This document shows, one piece after another, positions 17,877 through 26,872 of a stretch of 64,000 nt of DNA. The DNA is taken from contig NZ_JAATVW010000003.1 of the NCBI RefSeq assembly GCF_011947225.1, positions 248,001 to 312,000 on the forward strand. The letters are read 5' to 3'. The DNA is from Planosporangium flavigriseum. GTDB lineage: Bacteria; Actinomycetota; Actinomycetes; Mycobacteriales; Micromonosporaceae. The first letter of the stretch is position 1. The number at the start of each line of letters is the position of its first letter. A program made the position numbers and the translations under genes. The notes beneath the pieces are model-generated. The model did no database searches, was not told the origin of the DNA, and was given only the letters and a program-made list of their open reading frames with translations.

Positions 17877-20096
17877 CTACCCGGCGCGCGAGCCGGCGGC
17901 GGCCAGCACGGCGGCTTCGACGCTCGCCCGCGCGGCCGCGTCGCCCCACTCCCCCACCAGGTAGAACGCGTCGACGGCGTCACCGCCCAGCGTGGAGATC
18001 CGAGCCGCGCGGACCCGCGCACCGGCCACCGCGAGGGCCTGCGCCACCCGGTACAGCAGCCCGGGCGAGTCCATGGCGCGCAGTTCCAGGACGGCCGCGC
18101 CGGTCGCGGGCTGCCAGACGACGCGCGGCGCCGCAGCGTCGGCGGACCGCCGCGCCGCCCGTTCCCGGGCCGCGAGCCGCGCCGCGACGTCCAACCCGCC
18201 CGTAACGGCGCGGCGCAGGTCGCCGGTCAGGGTGCCCGGCGCCGGCTCGCTGCCGTAGCGCGGCTGCACCCCGCACACCACCCGCGCGAGCCCGTCCTGG
18301 GTGGCGACGTCGGCGGCGACGACGTCGAGGCGGTGTAGCGACAGACAGCCGGCCACCGCGGCGAGCAGGCCCGGACGGTCCGTCGCGGTCACCACGACCC
18401 GGTCCTGCGTCACGCGTACGCAGGGAAGCGGGCCGACCGCGATCGGCACGGCGACCGGCGGCGTCCGGGGTATCCGGCCCGTGTCCAGGGCGGTCTCCAC
18501 CCGGTCGACCAACTCGGCGACCAGCCGCCCCTTCCACGACGACCAGGCGGCCGGCCCCGTCGCGGCGGCGTCGGCGCGGGTCAGCGCGTACAGCAGCGCG
18601 AGGGTCCCGGCGTCGCCGACCGCGTCGGCCACCGCTTCGACGGTCACCGGATCCGCCAGGTCCCGGCGGGTCGCGGTCTCCGGCAGGAGCAGGTGCAGGC
18701 GTACGACCCGCTCGACCGTCTGGACGTCGTCGGCCGGTAGCCCGATACGGGCAGCGGCCGTGGCGGCCAGCGGCGCCCCGACCGTGCTGTGGTCACCCGG
18801 CAGGCCCTTGCCGAGGTCGTGCAGCAGCGCGGACAGCATCAGCAGATCCGGGCGGGGCACCTCGCGGGCGTACGCGGCGGCCGCCCGGGCGGTCTCCACG
18901 AGGTGGCGGTCGACGGTGAACCGGTGCACCGGGTTGTGCTGGGGCAGGCTACGTACCCGGGCCCACTCCGGCAGCCACCGGGCGACCAGGCCGTACCGGT
19001 CACACGCCTCCCAGGTCGCCGTCAGCGGATCGCCCGCGCCGAGCAGGGTGAGCAGGGCGTCCCGGGCCGGCGCCGGCCACGGGCTCGGCAGCGGGGAGGA
19101 GAACTCGGCCAGCCATTCCAGGGTCGGCCGGGCGATGGGCAGCCGGGCGCGGGCGGCCGCGGCAGCGACCCGCAGGGCCAGGGTGGGGTCGGGTCGCGGG
19201 GTGACCGCCGCCCGGGCGAGCACGACCTCACCGTTCTGCTCGACGACATCGCGAGCGACGGGAACGCGCTGGACCCGGGCGGGCACGCCCGGCCGCCAGC
19301 GGTCGACCGCCCGCCAGGCGTCGTCGACGGCGTACGCGACGGTCCGGGCGGCGTCCGTCACCCGCCGGAGCGCGTCGTCGCCGTTAGCGAGGTCGAGCAG
19401 GCCGGCCAGTTCGGCCCGGTCCTGGGCGAGCATCCGGTCGGCCCGCCGCCCGGCCACCGTGTGCAACGCGTCGCGGACGTCGAGCAGCCACCGCCGCGCC
19501 GCCCGGACGGCCGGACGGGTCGCGTCAGCCACTCCGGCGTACCCGATCGCACGCAGCACCCCGAGGTCCCGCAGTCCCCCGCGGGCCTCCTTCACGTCGC
19601 CTTCGAGCAGGAAGGCCAGCTCACCGTGGGCGTCCCACCGCTTGTGCGACAGCTCCCGTAGCTCGGGCAGCGCCCGCGCCGCGCCGCGCCGCCACTGCGC
19701 CACGACCCGCTCGCGCAGCCGCGTGAGCAGTCGGGCCTCACCGGCTACCAGCCGCGCGTCCAGCATGCCGAGGGCGGCCTTGAGGTCGGAACCCGCGACG
19801 TCGACCGCCTCGTCGACCGTGCGTACGGAGTGGTCCAACGACAGCCGCGCGTCCCAGATGGGATACCAGAGCTTCTCGGCGACCCGGTCGATCTCGGCGC
19901 TCCCGTCATGCAGCAGGACGAGGTCGAGGTCACCGTGCGGCGCGCACTCCCGGCGGCCGAGCCCGCCCACGGCGACGAGCGCCAGGCCCTCTCCCGTCGG
20001 CAGCAGCGTGGCGAGCCAGTCGTCGAAGGTCGCGGCACGGGCCGCCCGCGCCGCGGCGCCGACGCCGGCGGGCACCTCAATGCCCGCCGACGTCAT
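17877..20096 (-). CDS. glnD: [Protein-PII] nucleotidyltransferase/hydrolase GlnD
   Basis: GlnD modifies the PII protein at Tyr51 according to glutamine level; in Actinobacteria the modification is adenylylation. The start ATG 20096 (MTSAGIEVPA) follows GGGGGAG by about 7 bases. The nucleotidyltransferase motif is GGLGRRECAPHGDLDLVLL, with metal Asp56 and Asp58. The HD domain shows LSALLHDLGKGLPGDHS near residue 430. Two ACT domains follow (about 570-640 and 665-735), the glutamine sensors. At 739 aa it is a little shorter than Proteobacterial GlnD. It lies 20 bp after glnB in the amtB-glnB-glnD operon. Confidence 0.94.
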   Translation of the reverse strand: MTSAGIEVPAGVGAAARAARAATFDDWLATLLPTGEGLALVAVGGLGRRECAPHGDLDLVLLHDGSAEIDRVAEKLWYPIWDARLSLDHSVRTVDEAVDVAGSDLKAALGMLDARLVAGEARLLTRLRERVVAQWRRGAARALPELRELSHKRWDAHGELAFLLEGDVKEARGGLRDLGVLRAIGYAGVADATRPAVRAARRWLLDVRDALHTVAGRRADRMLAQDRAELAGLLDLANGDDALRRVTDAARTVAYAVDDAWRAVDRWRPGVPARVQRVPVARDVVEQNGEVVLARAAVTPRPDPTLALRVAAAAARARLPIARPTLEWLAEFSSPLPSPWPAPARDALLTLLGAGDPLTATWEACDRYGLVARWLPEWARVRSLPQHNPVHRFTVDRHLVETARAAAAYAREVPRPDLLMLSALLHDLGKGLPGDHSTVGAPLAATAAARIGLPADDVQTVERVVRLHLLLPETATRRDLADPVTVEAVADAVGDAGTLALLYALTRADAAATGPAAWSSWKGRLVAELVDRVETALDTGRIPRTPPVAVPIAVGPLPCVRVTQDRVVVTATDRPGLLAAVAGCLSLHRLDVVAADVATQDGLARVVCGVQPRYGSEPAPGTLTGDLRRAVTGGLDVAARLAARERAARRSADAAAPRVVWQPATGAAVLELRAMDSPGLLYRVAQALAVAGARVRAARISTLGGDAVDAFYLVGEWGDAAARASVEAAVLAAAGSRAG

Positions 20097-20116
20097 CACC
20101 ACTCCCCCGGTCTCTT

Positions 20117-20479
<363 letters not shown>

Positions 20480-21844
20480 CTAGCCGGGGATCTTCTCGCC
20501 CGAGCGCTCCGGCTCGGCTTCGTCGACGCGTGGTGCCCTGCTCGCCCCGACACCCGCCAGGGCGAAGGCCCCGCCCGAGCCGGTGGTCGGCGCGAAGTCG
20601 TACGCGCTCTCCGCGTGCTCGGCGGTGTCGATGCCGTCGATCTCGGCCTCCTTCGACACCCGGAACCCGATCGTCTTCTCGATGGCCCAACCGATCGCGT
20701 ACGCGAGGACGAAGGAGTACACCGCGACCGCGGCGACGGCGAGCGCCTGCTTGCCCAACTGCGTGAACCCGCCGCCGTACAGCAGACCCGCGACCCCGCC
20801 GGTGCCGGCGATGAACGGCGCGGCGAGGAAGCCGATGAGCACGGCGCCGAGGGCGCCGCCGACCAGGTGCACGCCGACGACGTCGAGCGAGTCGTCGAAG
20901 CCGAGCCGGTACTTCAGGCCGACGGCCAGGGCACACACGGCACCGGCGATCAGGCCGAGCGCGATGGCGCCGATCGGCTCGACGGTGGCACAGGCCGGGG
21001 TGATCGCGACCAGACCCGCGACGGCGCCGGAGGCACCGCCCAGCGCGGTGGGCCTACCGTCGCGCAGCCACTCCACGATGATCCAGCCAACCAGGGCGGC
21101 ACCGGCAGCGACCTGCGTGTTCATGAATGCGATCGCGGCCAGCCCGTTCGCAGCGAGGGCGGAGCCTGCGTTGAAGCCGAACCAGCCGAACCACAGCAGG
21201 GCGGCACCCAGCAGCACCATCGGTACGTTGTGCGGCTTGAACTTCTCCTTCGGCCAGCCGACCCGCCGGCCGAGCACGAGCACCAGGGCCAGCGCCGCCG
21301 CACCCGCGTTGACGTGCACCGCGGTTCCGCCGGCGAAGTCGAACGCCTTGAGCCCGTCGGCGATCCAGCCGCCGTTGCCACCATCGAAGAAGAAGACCCA
21401 GTGCGCGACCGGGAAGTACACCACCGTGGTCCACACGGCCACGAACAGGATCCACGATCCGAACTTCGCCCGGTCGGCGATGGCGCCGCTGATGAGCGCC
21501 GGCGTGATGATCGCGAACATGAGCTGGAACGCGGCGAACGCCAGCACCGGGATCTTGTCGCCGTCCGCGCCGGTCAGGGCGTCGAACGTGCCCCGCAGGC
21601 CGAACGCGTCGGATCCACCGATCAGACCGTGGAACCTGTCGGTACTGAAGGACAGCGCGTAGCCGTACGCCACCCACAGCACGCTGACCACGCCCATCGC
21701 GGCGAAGTTCATCATGAGCATGTTGAGCACACTCTTGGTTCGCACCATGCCGCCATAGAACAGGGCCAGGCCCGGCGTCATGAGCAGTACGAGCGCGCTC
21801 GAAGCGAGCACCCAGGCGGTGTCGCCGTAGTTGATCGGCGGCAC
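20480..21844 (-). CDS. amtB: Ammonium transporter AmtB
   Basis: This 454 aa membrane channel conducts ammonium/ammonia and has about 11 transmembrane helices. The N-terminus WVLASSALVLLMTPGLALFY and GGMVRTKSVLNMLMMNF are Amt hallmarks. The pore-lining His region reads PVAHWVFFFDGGNGGWI, and the signature DFAGGTAVHVNAGAAALAL follows. The second pore His lies near VGVHLVGGALG. The C-terminal cytosolic tail (about 400-454) would contact PII. GTG start with a strong GAGAGGAGG site. A GlnR-like operator lies 118 bp upstream. Confidence 0.96.
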   Translation of the reverse strand: MPPINYGDTAWVLASSALVLLMTPGLALFYGGMVRTKSVLNMLMMNFAAMGVVSVLWVAYGYALSFSTDRFHGLIGGSDAFGLRGTFDALTGADGDKIPVLAFAAFQLMFAIITPALISGAIADRAKFGSWILFVAVWTTVVYFPVAHWVFFFDGGNGGWIADGLKAFDFAGGTAVHVNAGAAALALVLVLGRRVGWPKEKFKPHNVPMVLLGAALLWFGWFGFNAGSALAANGLAAIAFMNTQVAAGAALVGWIIVEWLRDGRPTALGGASGAVAGLVAITPACATVEPIGAIALGLIAGAVCALAVGLKYRLGFDDSLDVVGVHLVGGALGAVLIGFLAAPFIAGTGGVAGLLYGGGFTQLGKQALAVAAVAVYSFVLAYAIGWAIEKTIGFRVSKEAEIDGIDTAEHAESAYDFAPTTGSGGAFALAGVGASRAPRVDEAEPERSGEKIPG

Positions 21845-21961
21845 GCGGCCTCCTCTCGGTCTGTATTACTGCCTCCCGGCTGGCCTGGGCGACACTGCCC
21901 ACCGTGTTGCCGGATGATCGACAGAATGGCGAACCGCTGTTTCGAGCTTCGGCGCGCTGCA

Positions 21962-21998
21962 GTTTCGGCCAGGTGACCACGTGTTTCGAACGTGTGAA
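21962..21998 (-). promoter_or_regulatory. GlnR-type operator upstream of amtB
   Basis: On the minus strand two copies of the GlnR half-pattern GTnAC-n6-GAAAC lie in tandem: TTCAC-ACGTTC-GAAAC (21998-21983) and GTCAC-CTGGCC-GAAAC (21977-21962), separated by 5 bases. GlnR is the OmpR-type nitrogen regulator of Actinomycetes, and amtB-glnB-glnD is its best-known target. The position 118 bp before the amtB start fits activation. The regulator gene is not in the window. Confidence 0.7.
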
Positions 21999-22015
21999 GG
22001 TTCCGCGCCCGCCGC

Positions 22016-22112
22016 TCCAAGATCCGCGCCCGCCCATCCGCGCCCGCCCGCCCGCCGGCGCGCCCGCCCGCTCGCCCGACAGCGCGCCCGCCCGCTCGCC
22101 CGACGGCGCGCC
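22016..22112. repeat. GC-rich direct repeats
   Basis: Two 14-bp copies of ATCCGCGCCCGCCC (22022-22035 and 22036-22049) are followed by a 24-bp unit (GCGCGCCCGCCCGCTCGCCC plus GACA or GACG) at 22058-22081 and 22082-22105, then a partial third copy. The segment CCAAGATCCGC flanks the array on both sides (22017 and 22111). Confidence 0.75.
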
Positions 22113-22114
22113 AA

Positions 22115-22188
22115 GATCCGCACAGTTTGGGCCAAGTTGCTGCTATCCGCGCCTGGGAAGCAGCAGTTTCCCCAAAACTGCGCGGATC
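22115..22188. repeat. 74-bp imperfect inverted repeat
   Basis: A 30-base left arm (22115-22144, starting GATCCGCACAGTTTGGG) and a 30-base right arm (22159-22188, ending AACTGCGCGGATC) are inverted copies with 24 of 30 positions matching, around a 14-base spacer. It lies 7 bp past the stop of the J-domain gene, so it may act as its terminator, but it lacks a T-run and is much longer than needed. A small non-coding mobile or REP-like element is the alternative. Confidence 0.7.
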
Positions 22189-22195
22189 GAGAGCG

Positions 22196-22876
22196 CTAGA
22201 AGTGCGGCAGGGCGAAGATGTACGCGTCGATGACGACGAAGATCGCCCCGACGGCCACCCCCGCGAGGGCGAGCCGCTTGCCGCGCTGGCCGCGCCGGCG
22301 GATCTGTCCCAGGGCGAGCAGGCCGAGGACGAGCGGAATCGGCGTCCACGTCAGGATCGCCACCACCGAGGCGACGGCCAGGGCGTTCCAGCGTGCAGCG
22401 GGGGCGGGTCCGTCCGCGGCCCCGGCGTACCCGCCGTCGGCAGCGACCGGCGACTGATCCTCGCCGGGCCCACCAGAACCAGGCGCGCCAGAGCTGGACC
22501 CACCAGAGCCGGCCGCACCACGCGGGGTGACGAAGGTCGGGCGGATCGGCTGCGCGGGGCCAGCACCGGCACCGTCCGCCGGATTGGGCGAGGTCGGCTG
22601 GCGCTCCTCACCAGGGAACCCGGCGAACATCGTCCGCCGGGACTCCTCGTCGCGCAGGTCGTAGTAGCCGATCCGGCGCAGCGGGTCGAGCAGGAGGTCC
22701 GCCGCCGCGGTGATCAACTGGGTCCGGCGCAGATCACCGCTGGGCAGATCGGGGTGGTACTTGCGCAGCAGCCGTTTACGGGCGGCGCGGATGTCCGCGT
22801 CGGACGCCCCGGACGGCAGTTCGAGGATCTCGTACGGGTCCCGCCCACCGAGTTCGCCGAAGGAGGGGCGGCTCAC
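22196..22876 (-). CDS. J-domain protein with C-terminal two-helix membrane domain (DUF4190-like)
   Basis: The N-terminal 65 residues form a J domain: DPYEILELPSGASDADIRAA, then KRLLRKYHPDLP with the HPD tripeptide at 41-43 that stimulates Hsp70 ATPase. The middle (about 75-155) is a Gly/Ser/Pro/Ala-rich linker. The C-terminus (about 160-226) has two hydrophobic helices around GLLALGQIRRRGQRGKRLA, the pattern of DUF4190 membrane proteins. The protein would thus place a J domain at the inner face of the membrane. No dnaK is near. It is downstream of the APH-like gene on the same strand. Confidence 0.85.
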   Translation of the reverse strand: MSRPSFGELGGRDPYEILELPSGASDADIRAARKRLLRKYHPDLPSGDLRRTQLITAAADLLLDPLRRIGYYDLRDEESRRTMFAGFPGEERQPTSPNPADGAGAGPAQPIRPTFVTPRGAAGSGGSSSGAPGSGGPGEDQSPVAADGGYAGAADGPAPAARWNALAVASVVAILTWTPIPLVLGLLALGQIRRRGQRGKRLALAGVAVGAIFVVIDAYIFALPHF

Positions 22877-22951
22877 GAACCTTCGACCTCCCTCTCCGGT
22901 GGACTTCCGACCGCGGGCACCCTACCGCAGCCGTACCGGGACGGGGGATAG

Positions 22952-23740
22952 TCAGCGCAGCGCGTGCTCCAGCAGCTGCCACTCCTGATCGATGAGCCGC
23001 AGGTCACGCATGGGCCGGCGAAGGTGGCCCTTGTGCACGATGCGGACGAACGCGGGCTCGCCGGCGGCGGCCATCCGCCGGATGCCCTCGACGTGGTCGA
23101 CGATCCGCTTGCGGACCGTCCGGACCAGCCGCTGGCGGTCCCGCGGGGTCAGGCCGTACGCGTCGGCGAACAGCCGCAGCCGCCGCGGTCGGTTCGGCTG
23201 CTTCCAGCCAAGGGTGTACGAGTCGCGGTCGGAGAAGAGCGGCACCCAGGTCCACGCCGCGTACGCCACGTCGTAGATGCGGGAGCCGGGCGAGGCGAGG
23301 TCGAAATCGATCAGGGCGAGCGTGCCGTCCGGGCGCCAGATGACGTTGTGCGGGGCGGCGTCGTGGTGGCAAATCACCTCGGTGTCGGGCGGCGGTGGCC
23401 CGAACGAGCGCCAGACGGCGCCGGGGGCCGGGCGGAACCCGTACTGCGCGTCGTGGAACATCCGCAGCATCGTCGCGACGGTCACCAGCGCCTGATCGGT
23501 GACCCAGTGCGGGGCCAGCGGGTACTCTCCACACTCTCCGTCGAGGTAGGAGAGCACCTCGCGGCCCCGCTCGTCGATGCCGAGGGCCTGCGGCGAGCCG
23601 GTGAAGCCGACATGCTCCAGGTGGCGCAGCAGGGCGTGCACGGACGGCGTCCACGGCCCGGCGTTGCGGCGGACCGTCGCGCCGACCCGTACGACTGTCG
23701 AGGTGGTCCCGCCCAGGAGCGGGATCTCCTGTTGTGGCAC
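22952..23740 (-). CDS. APH-family phosphotransferase
   Basis: This is a protein-kinase-like phosphotransferase of the aminoglycoside phosphotransferase (APH/choline kinase) superfamily. The catalytic loop is VICHHDAAPHNVIW (Asp, Asn) and the metal-binding DFG equivalent is LALIDFDLA. An N-terminal lobe with TSTVVRVGATVRR replaces the normal glycine loop and Lys strand in reduced form. I prefer GTG 23740 (MPQQEIPLLGG), with GAGGAG 9 bases upstream, over ATGs at 23770 and 23779 that lack one. The length is 262 aa. The substrate is unknown; such genes are often annotated as antibiotic resistance without evidence. Confidence 0.8.
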   Translation of the reverse strand: MPQQEIPLLGGTTSTVVRVGATVRRNAGPWTPSVHALLRHLEHVGFTGSPQALGIDERGREVLSYLDGECGEYPLAPHWVTDQALVTVATMLRMFHDAQYGFRPAPGAVWRSFGPPPPDTEVICHHDAAPHNVIWRPDGTLALIDFDLASPGSRIYDVAYAAWTWVPLFSDRDSYTLGWKQPNRPRRLRLFADAYGLTPRDRQRLVRTVRKRIVDHVEGIRRMAAAGEPAFVRIVHKGHLRRPMRDLRLIDQEWQLLEHALR

Positions 23741-23828
23741 TGCCGCCGACTCCTCGGATGTTCTCCGCATAGCGGTCATTCTGGGACAAAACAGCGCACT
23801 CGTCCACGCCGAAGCGCGCCGAGCGCAG

Positions 23829-25097
23829 CTACGCCTCTCCCCCCAGCAACGCGTCGACAAACTGCGCCGGCTCGAACGGGGCCAGGTCGTCGGCGCCCTC
23901 GCCCAGGCCGACCAGCTTGACCGGGATGCCGAGCTTCTTCTGTACCGCGATCACGATGCCGCCCTTGGCGGTGCCGTCCAGCTTGGTCAGCGCCACCCCG
24001 GTCACGTCCACCACCTCGGTGAACACGCGCGCCTGCTCAAGGCCGTTCTGCCCGGTCGTGGCGTCGAGGATCAGCAGCGTCTCGTCGACCGGCCCGTGCT
24101 TCTCGACGACCCGCTTCACCTTGCCCAGCTCGTCCATCAGCCCGACCTTGTTCTGCAGCCGACCGGCCGTGTCGATCACGACGGTGTCGACGTTGGTCTC
24201 GATGCCCCGCCGGACCGAATCGAACGCGACGGCGGCCGGGTCGCCGCCCTCGGGACCGCGTACGACCTCGGCACCGACCCGACCGGCCCACGTGGCGAGC
24301 TGATCCGCCGCCGCCGCACGGAACGTGTCGGCCGCGCCGAGCAGCACCGAGTGACCATCCGCGACCAGTACCCGCGCAATCTTTCCGCAGGTGGTGGTCT
24401 TACCGGCGCCGTTGACGCCGACGACGAGCACGACGGCTGGCCGGCCGTCGTGCGGGGAGGCCTTCAGCGAGCGATCCATGTCCGGGCTGAGCGCCGTCGT
24501 CAGCTCGTCGGCCAGCAGCTTGCGCAGTTCGCTCGCTGACGACGTACCGAGCACCCGGGCCCGCTCGCGCAGCCGCCCGACGATCTCGGTGGTCGCGGCG
24601 ACGCCCACGTCAGCGCCGATGAGCGTCTCCTCGACCTCCTCCCAGGTGTCGTCGTCGAGCCGATCGCGCGACAGCAGGGCGAGCAGGCTCTTACCGAAGA
24701 CGTTCTGCGAACGGGACAGGCGCCCGCGCAGGCGGACCAGCCGGCCGGCGGTCGGCGCGGGCGTCTCGATCGGGGGCACGACCTCGACCGGCACCTCCAC
24801 CGGCGGTACCGGCGGGGCGGGCGGAGCGGCCTCGACCGGCGGGACGGGCGGAGCGGCCTCGATCGGCGGAGCAGCTTCGACCGGCGGCGCCGGCCGCTCG
24901 ACGGGCGGCGCGGTCTCCACCGGCGGCCCCCGCCGCTCCGGCGGCGCCTCGACGGTCGGTGTCACCGCCGCCGGACGCTGCGGAGCCTCCGGCGGCTGCG
25001 GCGGCGCGGGTGGCCTGCGGAAGCGAGGCGCGAGCAAGACGGCTGCGCCCGCCAGCAGCAGGACGAGCAGGACCAGGCCTATGGCAACGTACTCCAT
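23829..25097 (-). CDS. ftsY: SRP receptor FtsY
   Basis: FtsY is the membrane-associated GTPase receptor for Ffh. The 422 aa protein starts with a membrane-inserting segment (about residues 4-24), then a Pro/Ala/Glu-rich linker (about 30-110) with repeated PPVEAAPP units. The NG domain follows, with P-loop VGVNGAGKTTTCGKIA, DTAGRLQNKVGLMDEL, LTKLDGTAKGGI and the closing GEGADDLAPF. An N-terminal helix is usual for actinobacterial FtsY. It is 88 bp downstream of the APH-like gene's far side and shares strand with smc, the usual smc-ftsY association, here interrupted by phoD. Confidence 0.96.
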   Translation of the reverse strand: MEYVAIGLVLLVLLLAGAAVLLAPRFRRPPAPPQPPEAPQRPAAVTPTVEAPPERRGPPVETAPPVERPAPPVEAAPPIEAAPPVPPVEAAPPAPPVPPVEVPVEVVPPIETPAPTAGRLVRLRGRLSRSQNVFGKSLLALLSRDRLDDDTWEEVEETLIGADVGVAATTEIVGRLRERARVLGTSSASELRKLLADELTTALSPDMDRSLKASPHDGRPAVVLVVGVNGAGKTTTCGKIARVLVADGHSVLLGAADTFRAAAADQLATWAGRVGAEVVRGPEGGDPAAVAFDSVRRGIETNVDTVVIDTAGRLQNKVGLMDELGKVKRVVEKHGPVDETLLILDATTGQNGLEQARVFTEVVDVTGVALTKLDGTAKGGIVIAVQKKLGIPVKLVGLGEGADDLAPFEPAQFVDALLGGEA

Positions 25098-25222
25098 TCG
25101 GAAATCCTGGCAGATGCGCGCCGCCGCGGCCCGCCGGGTCGGCCGGTGACCGCCGGAGACATTTGTCGATCATGGCGTGGCCAGGCATCATCGATGCGCC
25201 ATCTCACCCTTGGAGGCCCCAC

Positions 25223-26872
25223 ATGCCCGAACCCGCCGACACCGGCCTTGTCCTGGGGCCAATCCTGCGGCGGGTCACCGGCTCTCGCGCGACGGTCTGG
25301 GTGCAGACCGCCCAACCGGCCACCGTCGAGGTCCGCACCGCAGCCGGCGCGGGCGGCGCCGGACGGACCTTCACCGCATACGGGCGGCACTACGCGCTCG
25401 TCGTGGTCGAGGGGCTGCGGCCGGCCGGCGTCGACGAGTACCGGGTCCTGCTCGACGGCGAGCAGGTGTGGCCGCCGCCGGAGTACGCCTATCCCGCGCC
25501 GGCGATCCACACCCGTGGCGACCGCGATCCGGTCCGGCTCGTCTACGGCTCGTGCCGGCAGGCCAACCCGCACGTCACCGACAAACACCCGCCGGACGCC
25601 CTGGACGCGTACGCGGTCCGGCTCGCGAAACAAATCCGGGCCGGCGGCCAGGCCGCCGACTGGCCGGACGCGCTGGTGCTCCTGGGTGACCAGGTGTACG
25701 CCGACGAGACCTCGCCGGCGGTCCGGCGCTGGCTGAGTCGTCGTCGTGATCGTCGCCGCCCCGACGCACCGTCGACCCAGGTCGTCAGCTTCGACGAGTA
25801 CACCCGGCTCTATCTGGAGTCGTGGACCGACTCGGACGTGCGCTGGCTGCTGTCGACCGTGCCGAGCATGATGATCTTCGACGACCACGAGATCATCGAC
25901 GACTGGAACACGTCCGAGTCGTGGCGTCGTGACCAGAGCGCGCAGTCGTGGTGGGCCGAGCGGATCGCGGCCGGCCTCTCGTCGTACTGGGTCTACCAGC
26001 ACCTGGGCAATCTGCCGCCCGACGAACTCGGCACAGACCCCGTGTACAGCGCGGTCCGCGCGGCCGAGGACGCGACGGCCGTCCTCGCCGAATTCGGTGC
26101 GCGCGCCGACAGCGAACGGGGCGAGTACCGGTGGAGCTATGCGCTCGACATCGGGCGTACCCGCATCGTGATGCTCGACAACCGGGCCGGGCGGGATCTC
26201 GAGCCGGGGAAGCGGTCCATGCTGCCCGACCACCAGTGGGACTGGCTGGTCAACACCATCAGCGGAGGCGATTTTGACCACCTCGTCATCGGCTCGTCGC
26301 TGCCGTGGTTGCTGGCGCCCGCGGTACACCACGTCGAGGCGATGAACGAGTGGCTGTGCGACTCGCCGCGGCGGTGGGTCGCCGGACCGTCCGAGAAGCT
26401 CCGGCGCGCCCTGGACCTGGAGCACTGGGCTGCGTTCGGGCGCTCGTTCGACGCCCTCGGGGTGCTGCTGGGACAGCTCGGCGCCGGAGCGTGCGCGCCG
26501 GCCACGATCAGCGTGCTCTCCGGCGACGTCCACCACTCGTACGCGGCCCGCGCCCACCTCGGCGGCGACGTGCACAGCGAGGTCTACCAGTTGACCTGTT
26601 CACCCGTACACAACGGGCTACCTGCCGCGATCAAGATGGCGGCCCGGCTTGGCTGGACCCGCGGCGCGGGCCGTTTCGCCCGGGGTCTGGCGAAGCTCGC
26701 CGGCACGCCCGCCCCGAGCGTGCGCTGGGAGCTCACGTCCGGGCCGTTCTTCGGTAACGCGATCAGCACGCTCATTCACCGGGGACGGGAGGCGTACGCG
26801 CTGATCGAGGGGACGGACGCACGGGCGCGGCTGAACCGGCGCGGCGCGGTACGGCTACACCGCCGGTCTTAG
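25223..26872 (+). CDS. PhoD-like alkaline phosphatase family protein
   Basis: This 549 aa metallophosphoesterase belongs to the PhoD family (phosphodiesterase/alkaline phosphatase). ATG 25223 follows TTGGAGG by 6 bases. An N-terminal fibronectin-like domain (about 5-95) precedes the catalytic core. Metal-site motifs are YGSCRQANPH, LVLLGDQVYADE, MIFDDHEIIDDWN and LSGDVHHSYAAR. No Tat signal with twin arginine is visible, unlike secreted PhoD, so this one may be cytosolic. It is the only plus-strand gene between ftsY and smc and overlaps the convergent HAD gene by 4 bases. Confidence 0.87.
   Translation: MPEPADTGLVLGPILRRVTGSRATVWVQTAQPATVEVRTAAGAGGAGRTFTAYGRHYALVVVEGLRPAGVDEYRVLLDGEQVWPPPEYAYPAPAIHTRGDRDPVRLVYGSCRQANPHVTDKHPPDALDAYAVRLAKQIRAGGQAADWPDALVLLGDQVYADETSPAVRRWLSRRRDRRRPDAPSTQVVSFDEYTRLYLESWTDSDVRWLLSTVPSMMIFDDHEIIDDWNTSESWRRDQSAQSWWAERIAAGLSSYWVYQHLGNLPPDELGTDPVYSAVRAAEDATAVLAEFGARADSERGEYRWSYALDIGRTRIVMLDNRAGRDLEPGKRSMLPDHQWDWLVNTISGGDFDHLVIGSSLPWLLAPAVHHVEAMNEWLCDSPRRWVAGPSEKLRRALDLEHWAAFGRSFDALGVLLGQLGAGACAPATISVLSGDVHHSYAARAHLGGDVHSEVYQLTCSPVHNGLPAAIKMAARLGWTRGAGRFARGLAKLAGTPAPSVRWELTSGPFFGNAISTLIHRGREAYALIEGTDARARLNRRGAVRLHRRS

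Larger units (their letters stand above)
21845..22195. other. 351-bp amtB upstream region
   Basis: The region between the amtB start and the J-domain protein gene holds, from left to right, the amtB leader, a GlnR-type operator (21962-21998), GC-rich direct repeats (22016-22112) and a 74-bp imperfect inverted repeat (22115-22188). No credible gene is seen. Confidence 0.75.

Noticed and set aside
22016-22112. CRISPR array
   Set aside because: The repeats are short, direct, GC-only and contiguous without unique spacers.
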